Positions 21,291 to 32,650 of a stretch of 64,000 nt of DNA are shown here, in pieces. Numbering within the stretch: the first letter of the stretch is position 1; every line of letters begins with the position of its first letter. The DNA lies in assembly GCA_037447655.1 (NCBI GenBank), contig JBBHKE010001684.1:1-64000 (forward strand), written 5' to 3'. A program made the translations under genes and the position numbers. This DNA is from Zygnema cylindricum. Lineage: Eukaryota > Streptophyta > Zygnematophyceae > Zygnematales > Zygnemataceae. Below the pieces are notes generated by a model, which saw only the letters and a program-made list of their open reading frames with translations, ran no database searches and had not been told where the DNA came from.

Positions 21291-22336
21291 AAGTCCTAAG
21301 AATGGACAGCTTCCAAGAAGCCTCAAGGATAACCTTGACCCCTCTGTGTTTCAGCAAGAACAACTGCCACCTTGGCAGACAAAAACTCAGACCACCTTCA
21401 CCTTTGTGAAGGCAAGACTCGCATGAGTCGATAGCAAATTGAATCTCTGAATTTGCTCCCCTGAGCAGTAAGTTATGGAGGGTCAAAGTTGACCTTCTGT
21501 ACAGAAGTTCTCTGGGAGAGAGGGTCATATCTACTAAATTTTCTAAGTCCTATCTCTCTCACAGACTCTATTCACTTATGTACGGAGCCAATCATATTAC
21601 ACTTCCGTACACAAAAGTACAGGTGCCGGTGTCCTTTCTGTATGGACACTGTACGACTTGCCCTAAATGTCGACACGTGGTATATCCGGATTTGCTCTTT
21701 TAATCCTCGGAGATGCCGCGATCCAATGTTATTGTGCCACGTGTCATCCGATGTGGCGATGACCAAAAACCGCCAAAATCCTCTTCCGCGATCTCGACAT
21801 TCATTCCGGGCGTCCCATTAAATGCACATTTAATCGTAGCCGTAATAAATACCTGCTCGGTATTCGTTTCGCTATTGAAACAAATGCGCGGTACATGTTT
21901 CTTGTCCGTACCTTGATTCGTACGTTTACATTCCTGATCTATGTATCCCGTAAACAGTTTCAGTTAAATGAATTATCCTATGTGGTAATGCTTAATTAAA
22001 TATCAAACCATATAGTATGTATCATTAGTTTCTAGACTTAACGGATAAGGCTATCGGCTACTGGCTGCTCACCGTCCGGCAGGTACCAGGATCAAATCCT
22101 GGATGCAGCATATATCCTTTTAGTAAATAAACCCCTAACGGTAAATAAACTAATATATTTCCCGTAAACCTATAGAGAGCCTAAGTAGCCATGGCTCTAG
22201 CTTCCTCTCCAATTTATCAGTGACTGCGACAAGTTTGAGAGTGGGAGAGATAAGTTAGAGATAAACTGCCTCGGTATCTTTCTACATTTCTATTTAGGCC
22301 TAGAAAATAACTAAAAACGGACCATTAATTTCTACA
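21271..22336 (-). repeat. 5' LTR of copia A
   Basis: 1066 bp, pairs with 11828-12886. GATTA duplication at 22337-22341. The tRNA-like module at 22035-22109 has T-arm-like CCAGGATCAAATCCTGG and D-arm-like CTTAACGGATAAGGC. Confidence 0.92.
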
Positions 22337-22341
22337 GATTA

Positions 22342-23880
22342 ATGGGCCGTCGCGCCACGGATTTGTGGCCGGCCAAGGGTGAGGAATAGAAGAGAGAGAG
22401 TAAGTGATATAAGAACCAACCGACATGGTCGGTACCTCGTCGTCGTCGAAATCTTGCTGGACACCGTCATCGTTTGTCCGAGGTAGTGGATTCCGAGAAA
22501 TCTCGTCGGCGTTCAAGCTTAACAAACCGAGCCGATGGATGATCTCAACGTTGTACTCTTGTAAAATTAAAGCCCATCGGGCAAACTTCCCTGAAAGCTT
22601 ATCGTTGGTCATCAACCAATGAAGGGGTTGATGGTCAATTAGGAGCGTGAATGGCTTGTCGTAAAGATAATGTCGAAAATGAACAATACCTTATACCGCG
22701 GCGAGACATTCACCCTTGTAACTACTGTGAATAGATTCAGCTCGGTTATTGCTCTGGCTGGCGTATGCCACTACGTATTACTCTCCATTCAACTCTCTTT
22801 GCGTTAAAATGGCCGCAATGTTAGGCTTCACGAAATCGGTTTGTAGGCAAAAGGGAAGCTTGTGGTTAGGAGGTCGAAGAATGCGAGCGCTAGAAAGGGT
22901 GTTTTTCAGTTTTTGAAACGCTTCTACTTGGGCGGGTCCCCAAACAAAAGGCACTTTGTTTTTGAGAAGGTCATTGATGGGAGACGCAATCGTACTGAAA
23001 TTTGGTACAAAACGATGGTAATAATTGGCTAGTCCGAGAAAAGCCCTCAGACTAGTGAGATCGGTGGGGGCCGGCAGTTTGGTGATCGCCTCTACCTTAG
23101 CTTCCAAGGAAGTGATGCCATCAGTCGAAATAAAATGGTCGAGATAGGGCACTCCCTCCGCACCGAAAGTACACTTGGCTGGGTGACACTTCAGCCCGAC
23201 TTTCTTTAACTCGGTGAGAACCCACTCAATATGGCGGGCGTGCTCCTCAACCGTGGCGGAAGCGATTATCAAGTCATCGATGTAGCACCGGGCAAATTTA
23301 CATCCACCTAGCACCGAATCCATGACTTTTTGAAACACGGCGGGTGCGTTCTTAAGACCGAAAGGCATGACTGCCCATTCCCACCGACCATCACTGCCCC
23401 AAAATGCAGTTTTATGCCGAGCTCTTTCCTCGATTTCAATTTGGTTAAACCCTTGACGCAAGTTAAGAATGCTAAAGAACTTTGCACCACCTACATGGTC
23501 AAATATTTCCTCCGCTAGAGGCATAGGGTGGCGGTCTTGAACAGTCTAGGCATTGAGCTCTCGATAGTCCCCACACATTCTTCGCTCAGTAAAATTTCCG
23601 TCGGAAACTTTCTTCCTAGGCATGACTGTGGGGGCGGCAAAGGTGGAATCCGACCGATAGATTAGACCGACTTCTTCCAATTTTGCGCATCTTTTGTCCA
23701 TCATCTCCCATTCTATTTCAGAGAGACGGTGTTTCGGCTTAAAGATAGGTCGATCGTCTTCAAGGTCGATTGACATTTTGTAAGTAGAATGACGTCCAAT
23801 GTCATTCATGGAGAAAGCAAACGCATCTATATGACGTAAATCTGTGTCACGAAGTAATTCATGTTCGGAAGGGGTCAAAC
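22342..23880 (-). pseudogene. Ty3/gypsy reverse transcriptase and RNase H, broken
   Basis: RT starts in the 23878-23546 frame (YKMSIDLEDDRPIFKPKHRL … RRMCGDYRELNA) and continues after one stop in 23524-22778 with FDHVGGAKFFSILNLRQGFN, MPFGLKNAPAVFQ, the catalytic motif YIDDLIIA and LRAFLGLANYYHRFVPNF. It runs into RNase H (VEAFQKLKNTLSSA …), which continues with WALILQEYNVEIIHR and NADEISRNPLPR to about 22342. Typical Ty3/gypsy layout. The YxDD is intact, but stops split the frame. Integrase would follow directly; copia A now separates it. Confidence 0.92.
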
Positions 23881-25149
23881 TAGTACCAAATTTCCACTTT
23901 GGGGCATCCGGGCTTTTAATGGTTTAAGCTTCCATGGCTTGAGAAAACGCCAATTGTTTATCGGCAATGACAGATTTGCCTAATTCATAAGATATCGGTG
24001 CTTGCTGAAGGCAATTCACCCAGTGGTGCCAGCTACGCGTCGGAAATGCAGTTGTCTAGTGCGGTGACGGACCAGGAAACGATGAAATTGTGGATTGAAC
24101 GGCTGTATAGGCCAGGATTTCCTTAATCATATGATTGGGGTTGAGGAAATCATAGATAGAGATGTCCTTAACCGCAGGTGTGAGAGAAAGGAAGAGAAAA
24201 AACTGAAATGGATTTCCCTTGACTCTAGAAGAGGTGCGAGAGGGAACATGACGTGAAGGAGCCGCTGTATTCCCCCCCTAGCTGGTTGCACGGGTTGATT
24301 CTGTGCGTAGCAACTAGCTGCAAGGCCAAGATCTAAGAAAAATGATAAAGACTGAGGATCCATGACCCTACCTAACAAAGTGGAACGTTGTCTATCGCTA
24401 AGACCAGGGGCCGAAGAAGTATCTGGAATAAAATGCATGAGATGTTCCCGTTCTGTGGCCGTAGGATCCTCTTACTCTCCAAAGACATTTTTCCGGAGCA
24501 TGCCTGAACTGTTATGAGAGTATGCATGGGAATTAAGGTAAGACACTAAAGTAGAAAGGACCTTGAGTGGCTGGCCAAGTTTATTGATGATGTAATTCGG
24601 AGGGTAGTCAAATTGGACACATGATTGAACTTGGTGAAAGGGAATCAAAGCGGTCCTAATGTCTGTAGTGCAAGGTGTTATAAAAAAATTAGCCTCATGA
24701 AGACGACCAGCATCGATTAGGTTTGTCCATTTGGAGCGAACGTGATGTGCTAAGGACCCATGCCGAGCGGCATCAGTAATTAGTGGGGGTCCGATAAGGT
24801 GTTCTATGCGCTTATAGTCAACCAAAATTGTAGGCTGAGGATCATAATAAGCGGCGACGTTCTCTTAAATGTATCCGACAGGCTTGGCCATGGTTTGAAG
24901 AAAATGAAGGAACCTCAAAAGCTTCAAAAACAATTTGGTACAGGGATCCGCCAATCCAAGACCTTTCTTGGCCCGAGACATGCCTTAACACTCCCACCCC
25001 CCGAAAACAAGGTCTATAGGTTTGACATCCCGTAGATGATGATTACTAAAGATGCGGATGTCTTGTGGAAGAGCAGTGTGCATGTGTAGAAAGGTTGACT
25101 TTGGAAACAACTGTGGATATTGTGAATGTAAGAGATTACACTGGTGCAA
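23881..25149 (-). other. Degenerate gypsy pol between protease and RT
   Basis: Short minus-strand frames (24825-24472, 24438-24127) with no recognised domain, consistent with a broken linker of the gypsy polyprotein. No separate gene is supported. Confidence 0.5.
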
Positions 25150-26199
25150 TTATGCTTTTCTAGCTAATACACCAATTTCTACTGCATAGTAGTGATGGAT
25201 GAGGAGAGCATTCTGTAAACATGACAATAGTGAAGTTCCGATCCTAGGGAATAGATCTAAAATAAGGACCCCGTCCGTATAAGGACTCAGCTGTACGGGT
25301 TTCCAACTGATAGGAAGGAAACTTGAAGGATTGGTTGCAACTTTAGGTATAGGAGGGATAGTTGTTAATGGAATAGATAATATGGACTTATAAATATTGT
25401 CAAATATGTGAGAATTGATAAAAATACCCTGTTCCGCAAAGAGTTCGGGTAAGGGAGAACTATCCGGTATAATTTCTTCGGCCGAAAAAGAGTGGAAAAT
25501 TTCCTCCCCAACGGAGTTCCCCAAAAATGCGGGAAGAGCCGTAGCTGAGTGAGCCATGGTGGGCAAAGGTCGGCGGGTTGAAGTGAGAGGGAGGCAAATT
25601 TTTCGCTCTGGAAAGTGTGTAGGTCGGTAAAAGAATGTTTGGTCGTGCATGTCCACGCCACCGCCAATTCGGAATATAACGTATTGACCCACCAAACACT
25701 TATAGTCGTCACTTTTAGTGACCAACGCTCTGACGGCAATTTCAACGAACTCATTTTCAGTTTCTGTCTGAAACCGAAAGATGAGCGGGTACTTTGTGAT
25801 TCCGAGGACCGGCTCCGTGGTCCCAACCAAAGTAAGAAGGCGGGTAGCGGTCGCCTGAAGCTTGTCTGCTGTCAAACCAGGCTTCAATGCAAATCCGGAT
25901 CCGAGGATCACGGGTTTGGCCCCGGTGTCCATAAGAGGAAGAGTGGGGTGAACACCGTTCACTAAGAATGATCCCCGAGAGTTATCAAGGAAACTGATAT
26001 GGTGATCGAGATTACGACGCTCTTCCGTAGTAACCGGTTGAACCCCTGAGAGACTGCGGTTTAACCGCAGAGCCCTCAAAGCGGTTGCCGCTGCGACCTC
26101 ATCAACGAGGGGAAGGGCTTTTGGAACATCCTCCAACATCGCTGAAATAATACTTAATCGCTCCTTCACCCGATGAGCCTCATGAATAGTGCCATCCAA
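25150..26199 (-). pseudogene. Ty3/gypsy retropepsin-like protease region
   Basis: A 349-codon frame. At about residues 78-100 it has the aspartic-protease signature LPLMDTGAKPVILGSGFA (Asp-Thr-Gly-Ala). Further on, LLTLVGTTEPVLGITKYPL and VGQYVIF resemble the flap and the second half of retropepsins. The C-terminal 150 residues are unassigned. It would cleave the Gag-Pol polyprotein. This part is open, but the element around it is broken. Confidence 0.82.
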
Positions 26200-26425
26200 T
26201 ATCGTCAGTGCCTTTGCCGCGATGGTAGGAGCGGTTTTTCAGGAGGGAAAGCAGAGGCTCTTTTGCAAATGAGAGTGGGACACGAGAATTTTGTAATTTG
26301 CCCACTCGGTTATGGTCTGCTGAGCTCTTTTCAAATGTGGTCACCCGTTGTTGGACGGTGGAATTGTGAAGGGTTCGCCCGGCCAACGACGGCATGTGGA
26401 CAACGGTCCTAGCCATTCCAGTAAA

Positions 26426-27076
26426 TTAGGGTTTTATTTCCGCCATGAAAGCTGCAAATTGCTCTTTCATCTTGGGCGCCATTGTGGCTTGAAGCTCGGC
26501 CTTCTCTCTCTCTCTATGAGAGATCTTAGGACGAGCTTCCTCCTTCTCGGTATCCTGAGGCGGAGTGACTTGTTTCGCGGAACGGGCCGGGATTTCGCCG
26601 TTTTTTATCTGATTTTGATAAGTGAAATTAGGGTCATTGATGTGGCACCGATGGACATAATGTCCCTTTTGGTGGCAATGAGTGAAAGCGGCGGCCTTGT
26701 CCGGACACATGCGGGCATCGTGCCCGGTTTTTCCACATCGGAAACACATTCAATTTCCGGGATTCACTGGTGGAGTTCTCATGGCTGGCGTGTTCTGGAG
26801 CCTATTAGGAGGCCATGGGTTTTTAGGTGGAGGAGGAGATGGATTAGCCGGTTCCCTGTGAGGAGGTTTGGACCGCTCATGAGGGTCCCACCACGATGTC
26901 TACATCTCATACTCAACCGCGTATTGAGCCACTTGCTCAAAGGTGAATTTCAGTCCATACATCTAGCTGAGGTGGTTTTGGATAAACCTCTTTGATGGAC
27001 CTGGAAACTGTCCCACAAATTTCAGGAAAGCCTCCGCATCGGACATGAGGTCTGATAATGCCTCTCGCAGAGTTTC
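26426..27076 (-). pseudogene. Ty3/gypsy Gag with zinc knuckle, 5' end lost
   Basis: The 26749-26426 frame starts CFRCGKTGHDARMC (a CCHC knuckle), followed by a second degenerate Cys/His cluster CHQKGHYVHRC. Upstream on the minus strand, up to 27076, the translated stretch FLKFVGQFPGPSKR and the residues before it fit a capsid domain. The capsid N-terminus and LTR are replaced by the truncated copia LTR beginning at 27077. Confidence 0.78.
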
Positions 27077-27400
27077 TGAAATTCTATGGGCTCCATTGCC
27101 CACAAAATTCGCAGATCCAAAAAAGCTAATCTAGATAGTGCCGACTCCAAGTTGATATAAACCCAAATGAATGATCCCTTGACAATCATGACCCCAATAC
27201 ACCTTCACCCCTTTGAAGAGAAGACCTTCTGTTTGCTCAGTTCCACCACAGAATGCAAAGCTTGAATATGTGTTTTGGACAATATTCCCCACTTTGACTT
27301 TCCCACTGATTAAGTGCTACCCTGGCACGCAAAGACTTTGACCGACTTCACCCTTGTGTAGCCTGGACTCCTGTGAGTCCACAACAAAAAGAGTCACTGA
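27077..27400 (-). repeat. Truncated copia LTR (R-U5 part only)
   Basis: 324 bp matching the first third of the A2-type LTRs (TGAAATTCTATGGGCTCC … GCAGATCCAAAAAAGCTAAT … GAGTCACTGA). It stops abruptly where a TIR element begins. No U3 and no target duplication are visible. Confidence 0.82.
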
Positions 27401-28146
27401 GGTCGCAAAAGTCAAAAAAAATCATACCCGAAACCGACCGTTTTTTTTTTTTTCAAAATTTGAGTAACCGACGCCCGACCGAGTTTTGTCACGCTCCAAA
27501 ATTGTTAACCGTTAACCGACCGTCGTTTACGAAAAAAAAAATTAACCGAATCTTGATTTTTCGCGACTAACCGTGCCCGCCCGTAACCGAAAAAGTACAA
27601 AATTAATCAATGTACGACGGAATAAGCCAATAATTACGATTTATCGCGTTCCTTAAGATTTGCGAAATGAATAGTGTACTACTGTGTCAGATTTGCGACG
27701 CTTTGTCGCGTTGCCTAAGATTAGCGAAATGAATATTGTGTAACCGTGTCAGATTTGAGACGCTTTGTCGCTTTACCTAAGATTTTCGAAATGAATAGTG
27801 TAATATCGTGTCAGATTTGCGACGCTTTGTCGCGTTCCCTTTCATTTGCGAAACAAATAGCTTACTACAGTACCGTGTCAGATTTGCGACGCTAATCATG
27901 GTGCCACGTACTTCCACGATACCAAAATGACAAAGAACAATAATGTTGGAAAAAAAAAGTACAAAATTTTCATTTTTTTTGGTTTTTTGTTTGACCGACC
28001 GTAACTGACCGTTTTTTTTTTCCTGGTGAGACAACCTACCGTAACCGCCCGACCCCCAAAATTTGGCAACCGAATCCGTTCCGGATCCGGCGCGGGCGGT
28101 CGGTTAACGGTCGGTCACGGTTTCGGTTGACCGTTTGCGACCTCTG
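27397..28146. mobile_element. hAT-like TIR element with internal 62-bp tandem repeats
   Basis: The left end CTGAGGTCGCAAA and the right end (complement of CAGAGGTCGCAAACGGTC) form an imperfect TIR. Both ends are followed by GACCGACCGTTAACCG-type sequence, so long stretches of the two ends are mutually complementary. CAG-like tips suggest hAT, but no 8-bp duplication is found, so the superfamily is uncertain. No transposase. Confidence 0.6.
27640..27891. repeat. 62-bp tandem repeat, about four copies
   Basis: The unit TTTGTCGCGTTNCCTAAGAT … GTGTCAGATTTGCGACGC starts at about 27642, 27702, 27764 and 27826. It lies inside the TIR element 27397-28146. Confidence 0.85.
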
Positions 28147-28849
28147 CCTACGTGGGTTCGCGACTTAAACGAAATGTATCGCACCGTCGCCAATTAGCCA
28201 TGGGATCGCGATTCGTCGCCAAGCGATACTTGTTGTCTATACTCCAAAATCGCGTGCGTACGCACGAAACGAAACATACCGCACGAAATACTCTGGAAAC
28301 CGCGACGCGTCGCCCGAACGATATTCACGTCTATACTCCAATATCGCGTACCGATGAACGAAACTACACAAGTCGCACTAAATTATTACATGTTCTATTT
28401 GACGTGTACGCGAATTGCGTACACGTCACAAAAAATTGAACCGACGGTACCACATAAGTGACGTGAGCGAAAATCATATGTGCGTGCATCATATCGTGCG
28501 CGCGTGCCAAAAATCGTGTGTGCGTGCGGAATATCGTACATGCGTGCAAAATATCGTATGTGCGTGCAAATATCGTGCGAGCGTGCTAACCGACATCATG
28601 CGGCATGACATAAATTTACAGATATTTTTTGTCGTTTTCCTCCAAAACTAAGAAAAAAACAAGAAAATCCGCAGCCGCACCAGAAAATTGAAATTACCAC
28701 CGCGCAAGTTGTGTTACCTTGAAACTTTATATGTACTGCGTTTTGTCGTATATTGCGACTGAATATGTCGTCTAGCCCATTTCGACCCACTTTCGCGTCC
28801 CTCCAACTTATGTTCAAACTTCACAATAAATCACCTCGCGAGGTGATTT
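28147..28849. other. Non-coding stretch with 20-bp minisatellite
   Basis: No gene. At 28484-28590 a unit of about 20 bp (AATATCGTNNNTGCGTGC) repeats about five times. A perfect 22-bp palindrome, AAATCACCTCG/CGAGGTGATTT, lies at 28828-28849. Confidence 0.65.
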
Positions 28850-29500
28850 TAAAAAAAGTTACATGAGGTGAGCGAATAGGTAGATGTTGCACGTGTGAGA
28901 AGTTTTTTACAATTTTTGTGCGTGGAGTACCAAAAAAAAAAACCCACTGCACGTTTTTAGCCTGTGCGGACTGTTTACCATGCACTGATTTCCGTACAGG
29001 GGCTGTAAAAGGGTCTCGACCAACGGACGCCATTTCGCAAAAGCGAAATCCCTGAAAGCGCCTCCCTCTCTCCCTCTCCCACTACCGTGTATGTCTCACA
29101 ATTCTTGCAATAAAAAACGTCAAAAATGGTATCAAATGAAAGATATCTAAAAACTTTTTTTTTACTATGTTTGGGCGTATTTTGATGGCAAACAGAGTGA
29201 GAATAGACTAAAAAACAAAATCGAGAAACCATGGCATAAAGTTTTAGAATTTGTGACGTCAATGCTGTCATAATTTGAGTGTGACGTCAAAATGTATCAA
29301 ACCCTAAACATCTGCAATGTCACAAGTAGCTAGACCTTTACAACCGTTGTTATTTTGTAAATGTCATCAATTGTCGCGAGTTTTGTAGTCGTCTACAACC
29401 GTCAGAAATTACACCCACGTTTACATCTAACACAATCTAAAGTAACGATTTCGTATTTTTCTATACAAAGCTCTGAAAGTAGTACGGAGAATCTTTGCTA
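28850..29500. repeat. Degraded relative of the Harbinger-like element 4806-7047
   Basis: Several blocks are collinear with 5880-6370, for example GGTATCAAATGAAAGATAT, TGTGACGTCA…GAGTGTGACGTCA…CAAACCCTAAA and GTAGTCGTCTACAACCGTCA. A GGGTCTCGACC motif also matches. Terminal repeats are not recognisable. Confidence 0.6.
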
Positions 29501-30860
29501 AAAACAGAGTTACAAGACTAAAGTTTTGGTAACATGCGAAAGTACCCTCACTCTCTCGCGCACTCGATACTTAGAATCCAAAACATCCAAGCTACATCGT
29601 GTATCGCTATCACTATTAGCGATACATGGTGTACCATCACCTAGTGTGCACAACACAAGAAACGTGTGCCCGCAAAACACTACCAAACTTTGCTTTGCAA
29701 GACTGAAACCGTGCGTTGGACCAAAGTAGGGTTCTACTCCACACTACAATCCAAACTAAAGTTGCACATACAATAAAAAGAACTAATCGTACCAAAAAAT
29801 ATATAAACGACGTGGATCGAATTCTTCAACTTTGAAAAGAGCTTGATATATATATGTCTTCTCACCAAATCGCCGATTCCATAATTTCCTCCGTTATCCC
29901 CCATCTCGTTGTAATAATCATTGCATCTCACGAGGTTAATTTAGGCCATCCTCTCACGAAGATGTCGTATATTGTAGTCATGGTCAGCATATGTTTTGCC
30001 TCCTCAACCTTAATAACTTAAGTAAACTATATGACTATCGCCAGAATTTGGTTTGGATGTCATTGGATCAGTGTGTGTTTTGTGCGCTTGTGACATATGT
30101 GATATTTCAAAAGTGCCATAAAACTCATATTATCTTGTTAAATCCTCGCCATCCAATAGAAAAACCAAACTAACTTATCATCTCTTTAACTGACATCAAA
30201 GCTTTTGTCGCATGACACGCCGTCTTGTACCGACTTCTGTCCACCACAAGGCCATTATCGATTTGAGACGACAACTATATGAAATGGTATTTTCGCCAAA
30301 AAACAGTGTGTATCCGGATGAAGAAATTCTCACATCAAAGTCCTTGCACCAATCAACCTAATAGTAAAGGAAAATATCTAAAAGGTTGGAAGCGATCGGA
30401 ACACAAGTCCTAATATCATTTACTAAGTTATGGCAAAATAATCCACATTTAAATCCAACTTTACTTTAATGCTATTAGCCTGAGTGAATTGTAATTGCAG
30501 GTTAAATTCTTGGCCAAAGTGCAAGAAAATATGCTTTGTTTTCTTTATATAAAATTTTGATAGTTTTTTTTGCTGTTTTCGGAAATAAGATGTTTTTATT
30601 TTTTTAATATAAAAGCGTTTTCTCGTGTAAGGTTCTTATTATTACATTATTGTAGGAAAAGTTCAATGCTTGTGCTTTATTTCTTTCGCAATCGTAAGAG
30701 ACCCAAAACTGGGTAAATTTTATTACCCAAAAAGTAATGTGTGCACTTATTGTATAATAACAATAATAACTTTATCCTTGTAAGAGGGAATGATGATAAC
30801 ATACGTTTGGAATGAGGTGTTTACAGTACGACATTCTTGTAGATTAAATTTACTAATTCG
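29501..30860. other. AT-rich stretch with no supported gene
   Basis: Only short frames without recognisable domains; runs of A/T increase after 30400. No RNA gene or clear TIR pair is seen. Confidence 0.5.
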
Positions 30861-31301
30861 TAATGTTGTGTATAGGGGGGTTTTTTTATCGATATATCCC
30901 ATACTGGATATTATCGGTTATCAAGCGGTGAAGATCCCCGATTTGCCGCTTCAAAACCAACAAAATGTTATCGTAAATATATCGGTGTGGGGGGGGGTGG
31001 TCCTTACCACAATACGGGTTTGCGGATTATGAAATAAGTAAGGTGTTATCGAGAATGGGGGGGGGGGGGGGGGGGGCGGTGGGGCGAGGGTGACGGTTGA
31101 AAAAATTGTTCACAGTCCTTTCTATACCACAATATAGAATTATTGCCATTATTGTCCGCCCGATATGTATTGCTAATTTATTGCGATAAACCAGTAATGT
31201 ATCGCGATTATTTCTTTCTGATTTGTGAGCTAGTATCTCGATCGGTAGGTCAAAAAGGTGCACATTGTTTATTGGCAAAAGGCTACCGATACAAAATACT
31301 A
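30861..31301. mobile_element. Degraded relative of the hAT-like element 8842-10019, with a 20-G run
   Basis: The left end TAATGTTGTGTATAGG and the right end CTACCGATACAAAATACTA resemble the TAGTGTTGTGTATCGG terminus. The interior has ATATCG/CGATAT motifs. A run of 20 G lies at 31057-31076. No target duplication found. Confidence 0.5.
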
Positions 31302-31698
31302 CAGTGACCGAGAATTGCTTTTAGCGTTAATAACACTATATCCGCGCCTTAAATTTGGCCCTCGTAACTAAATAATGTTAATAATACTTGTTTTTTCTTT
31401 AGGTTAAACTACGTACGGTTTAATTAGCGTCAATGACTCTTTAACTTCGGGGGTTTTAAAATAGTGTAATGTACGAAATGTGCCGGTTTGTATCAAAGAT
31501 GTTCATTTTTTTCAACAAAGGTACAGGGAAGGTGTTAGATAATGGCGTCTAGATGAGAAATTGCTTGGCGAGGTTGAGTGGCGTTGACACTGGAAAGCGC
31601 ACTCAAATTTGTTTTCTGGTAATAATGAAGTTAGGGGAAATCGCGCGAACCTAAACTCACATATTCAAACGCCGACTATGTGAACAGAGGCTATAGAG
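31302..31698. other. Non-coding flank of copia B
   Basis: No gene or repeat is recognised. It ends in GCTAC (31699-31703), the left target duplication of element B. Confidence 0.5.
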
Positions 31699-31703
31699 GC
31701 TAC

Positions 31704-32607
31704 TGAAATTTTGCGGTCTCCATTAACCCACAAAATTAACAGCCTATGTAAAGCCTCTAGGATAATATTTGCCCCTTTCACTTTCTCACTCAATAAGTTC
31801 CGCATAGACACACAAATATTCTGACCACCCTCACCTTTGTGAGGACAAGACTCCCTTGAGTCAAACACAAAAAGAATCACTGAATTTGCTCCCCTAAGCA
31901 GTAAGTTATAGCTGGCCAAAGATAGCCAATAAATACAAAAGGTCATCTAGAGAGAGGAGCCTCAACCACCCTAAGTTATTTATTTCCTACACACAACTAC
32001 CTACTACTCTACCCTAGGCCGATCAAAAGAGTGTATAGTACAAAAAGGTACAGTGGCCGATTGTACTTCTTGTACGACCTTTGTACAACATGGCCTTCTA
32101 GTTGACACTTGTCAACTTGGGAGCCATCGTTCCTCCTCTCATCCTTTCCGGCGTCCAATGACATGGCGCCACGTGGCACAACACACCGCTATGTCCGAAA
32201 GCCGCCGAAGATTCATTCGGGTTTGGCGGGGGCGACAACGTCCGTCTGATAATGTATTTTACACGGTTAGATTCGCGTCCGCGAGTGCGTTTGATTATAG
32301 ATGACGTTTCTTCAATTTTGGTATGTTTAAGTGAAAGTGACGTTTTGCTTAACACTTTAATAACTTACCGTAACACATACGTGAATCGTTTCGATAACGC
32401 CTAAATGGTTAAATCGTACAATTACATAGTACTTTGCAGACCAAGGTTGAAATCCTATTTATGGCAACATTTTGGTAATCTATCAATCTGTCTGCCCGTC
32501 TACCTGTTTCTTTCTAACTATGGCGCCAACCATGGTGACTCTCTCTCTCTCTCTCTTCACTCAAGAGTCTAAATTAAGAAGTGAATAATAATTACTTCTT
32601 TTCAACA
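31704..32607 (-). repeat. 3' LTR of copia B
   Basis: 904 bp, minus-strand TGTTGAAAAG…TTTCA. The tRNA-like module lies at about 32399-32467. It pairs with 38036-38930. Confidence 0.92.
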
Positions 32608-32620
32608 CTCCCCTTAATTC
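32608..32620 (-). other. Polypurine tract of copia B
   Basis: The minus strand reads GAATTAAGGGGAG next to the LTR start TGTTGAAAAG. Confidence 0.78.
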
Positions 32621-32650
32621 TTAGTCAACTTTTAGTTTAAGTCCACAATT

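Larger units (their letters stand above)
11828..22336 (-). mobile_element. Ty1/copia element A, full length with nested element A2
   Basis: LTRs 11828-12886 and 21271-22336 are near-identical, and 5-bp GATTA duplications flank the element. Minus-strand order: primer-binding site (21256-21270), gag, protease, integrase, [A2 insertion 14215-18505], reverse transcriptase, RNase H, polypurine tract (12887-12899). PR-IN-RT-RH order defines copia. It landed between the RNase H and integrase of the gypsy element. The coding frames are interrupted by several stops and frameshifts, and about 110 codons of the RT N-terminus are missing at the A2 site. Confidence 0.92.
10359..27076 (-). mobile_element. 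Decayed Ty3/gypsy LTR retrotransposon with PHD-finger integrase, split by copia element A
   Basis: Read on the minus strand: gag with zinc knuckle (26426-27076), protease (25150-26199), reverse transcriptase/RNase H (22342-23880), then, after the 10.5-kb copia A insertion, integrase (10923-11822) and a PHD finger (10411-10737). A polypurine run (complement of 10359-10376) follows the stop. The order PR-RT-RH-IN defines Ty3/gypsy. The 5' LTR is missing; a truncated copia LTR abuts gag at 27077. Frames are broken by stops and shifts, so the copy is dead. GATTA target duplications (11823-11827, 22337-22341) show where element A entered. Confidence 0.88.
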
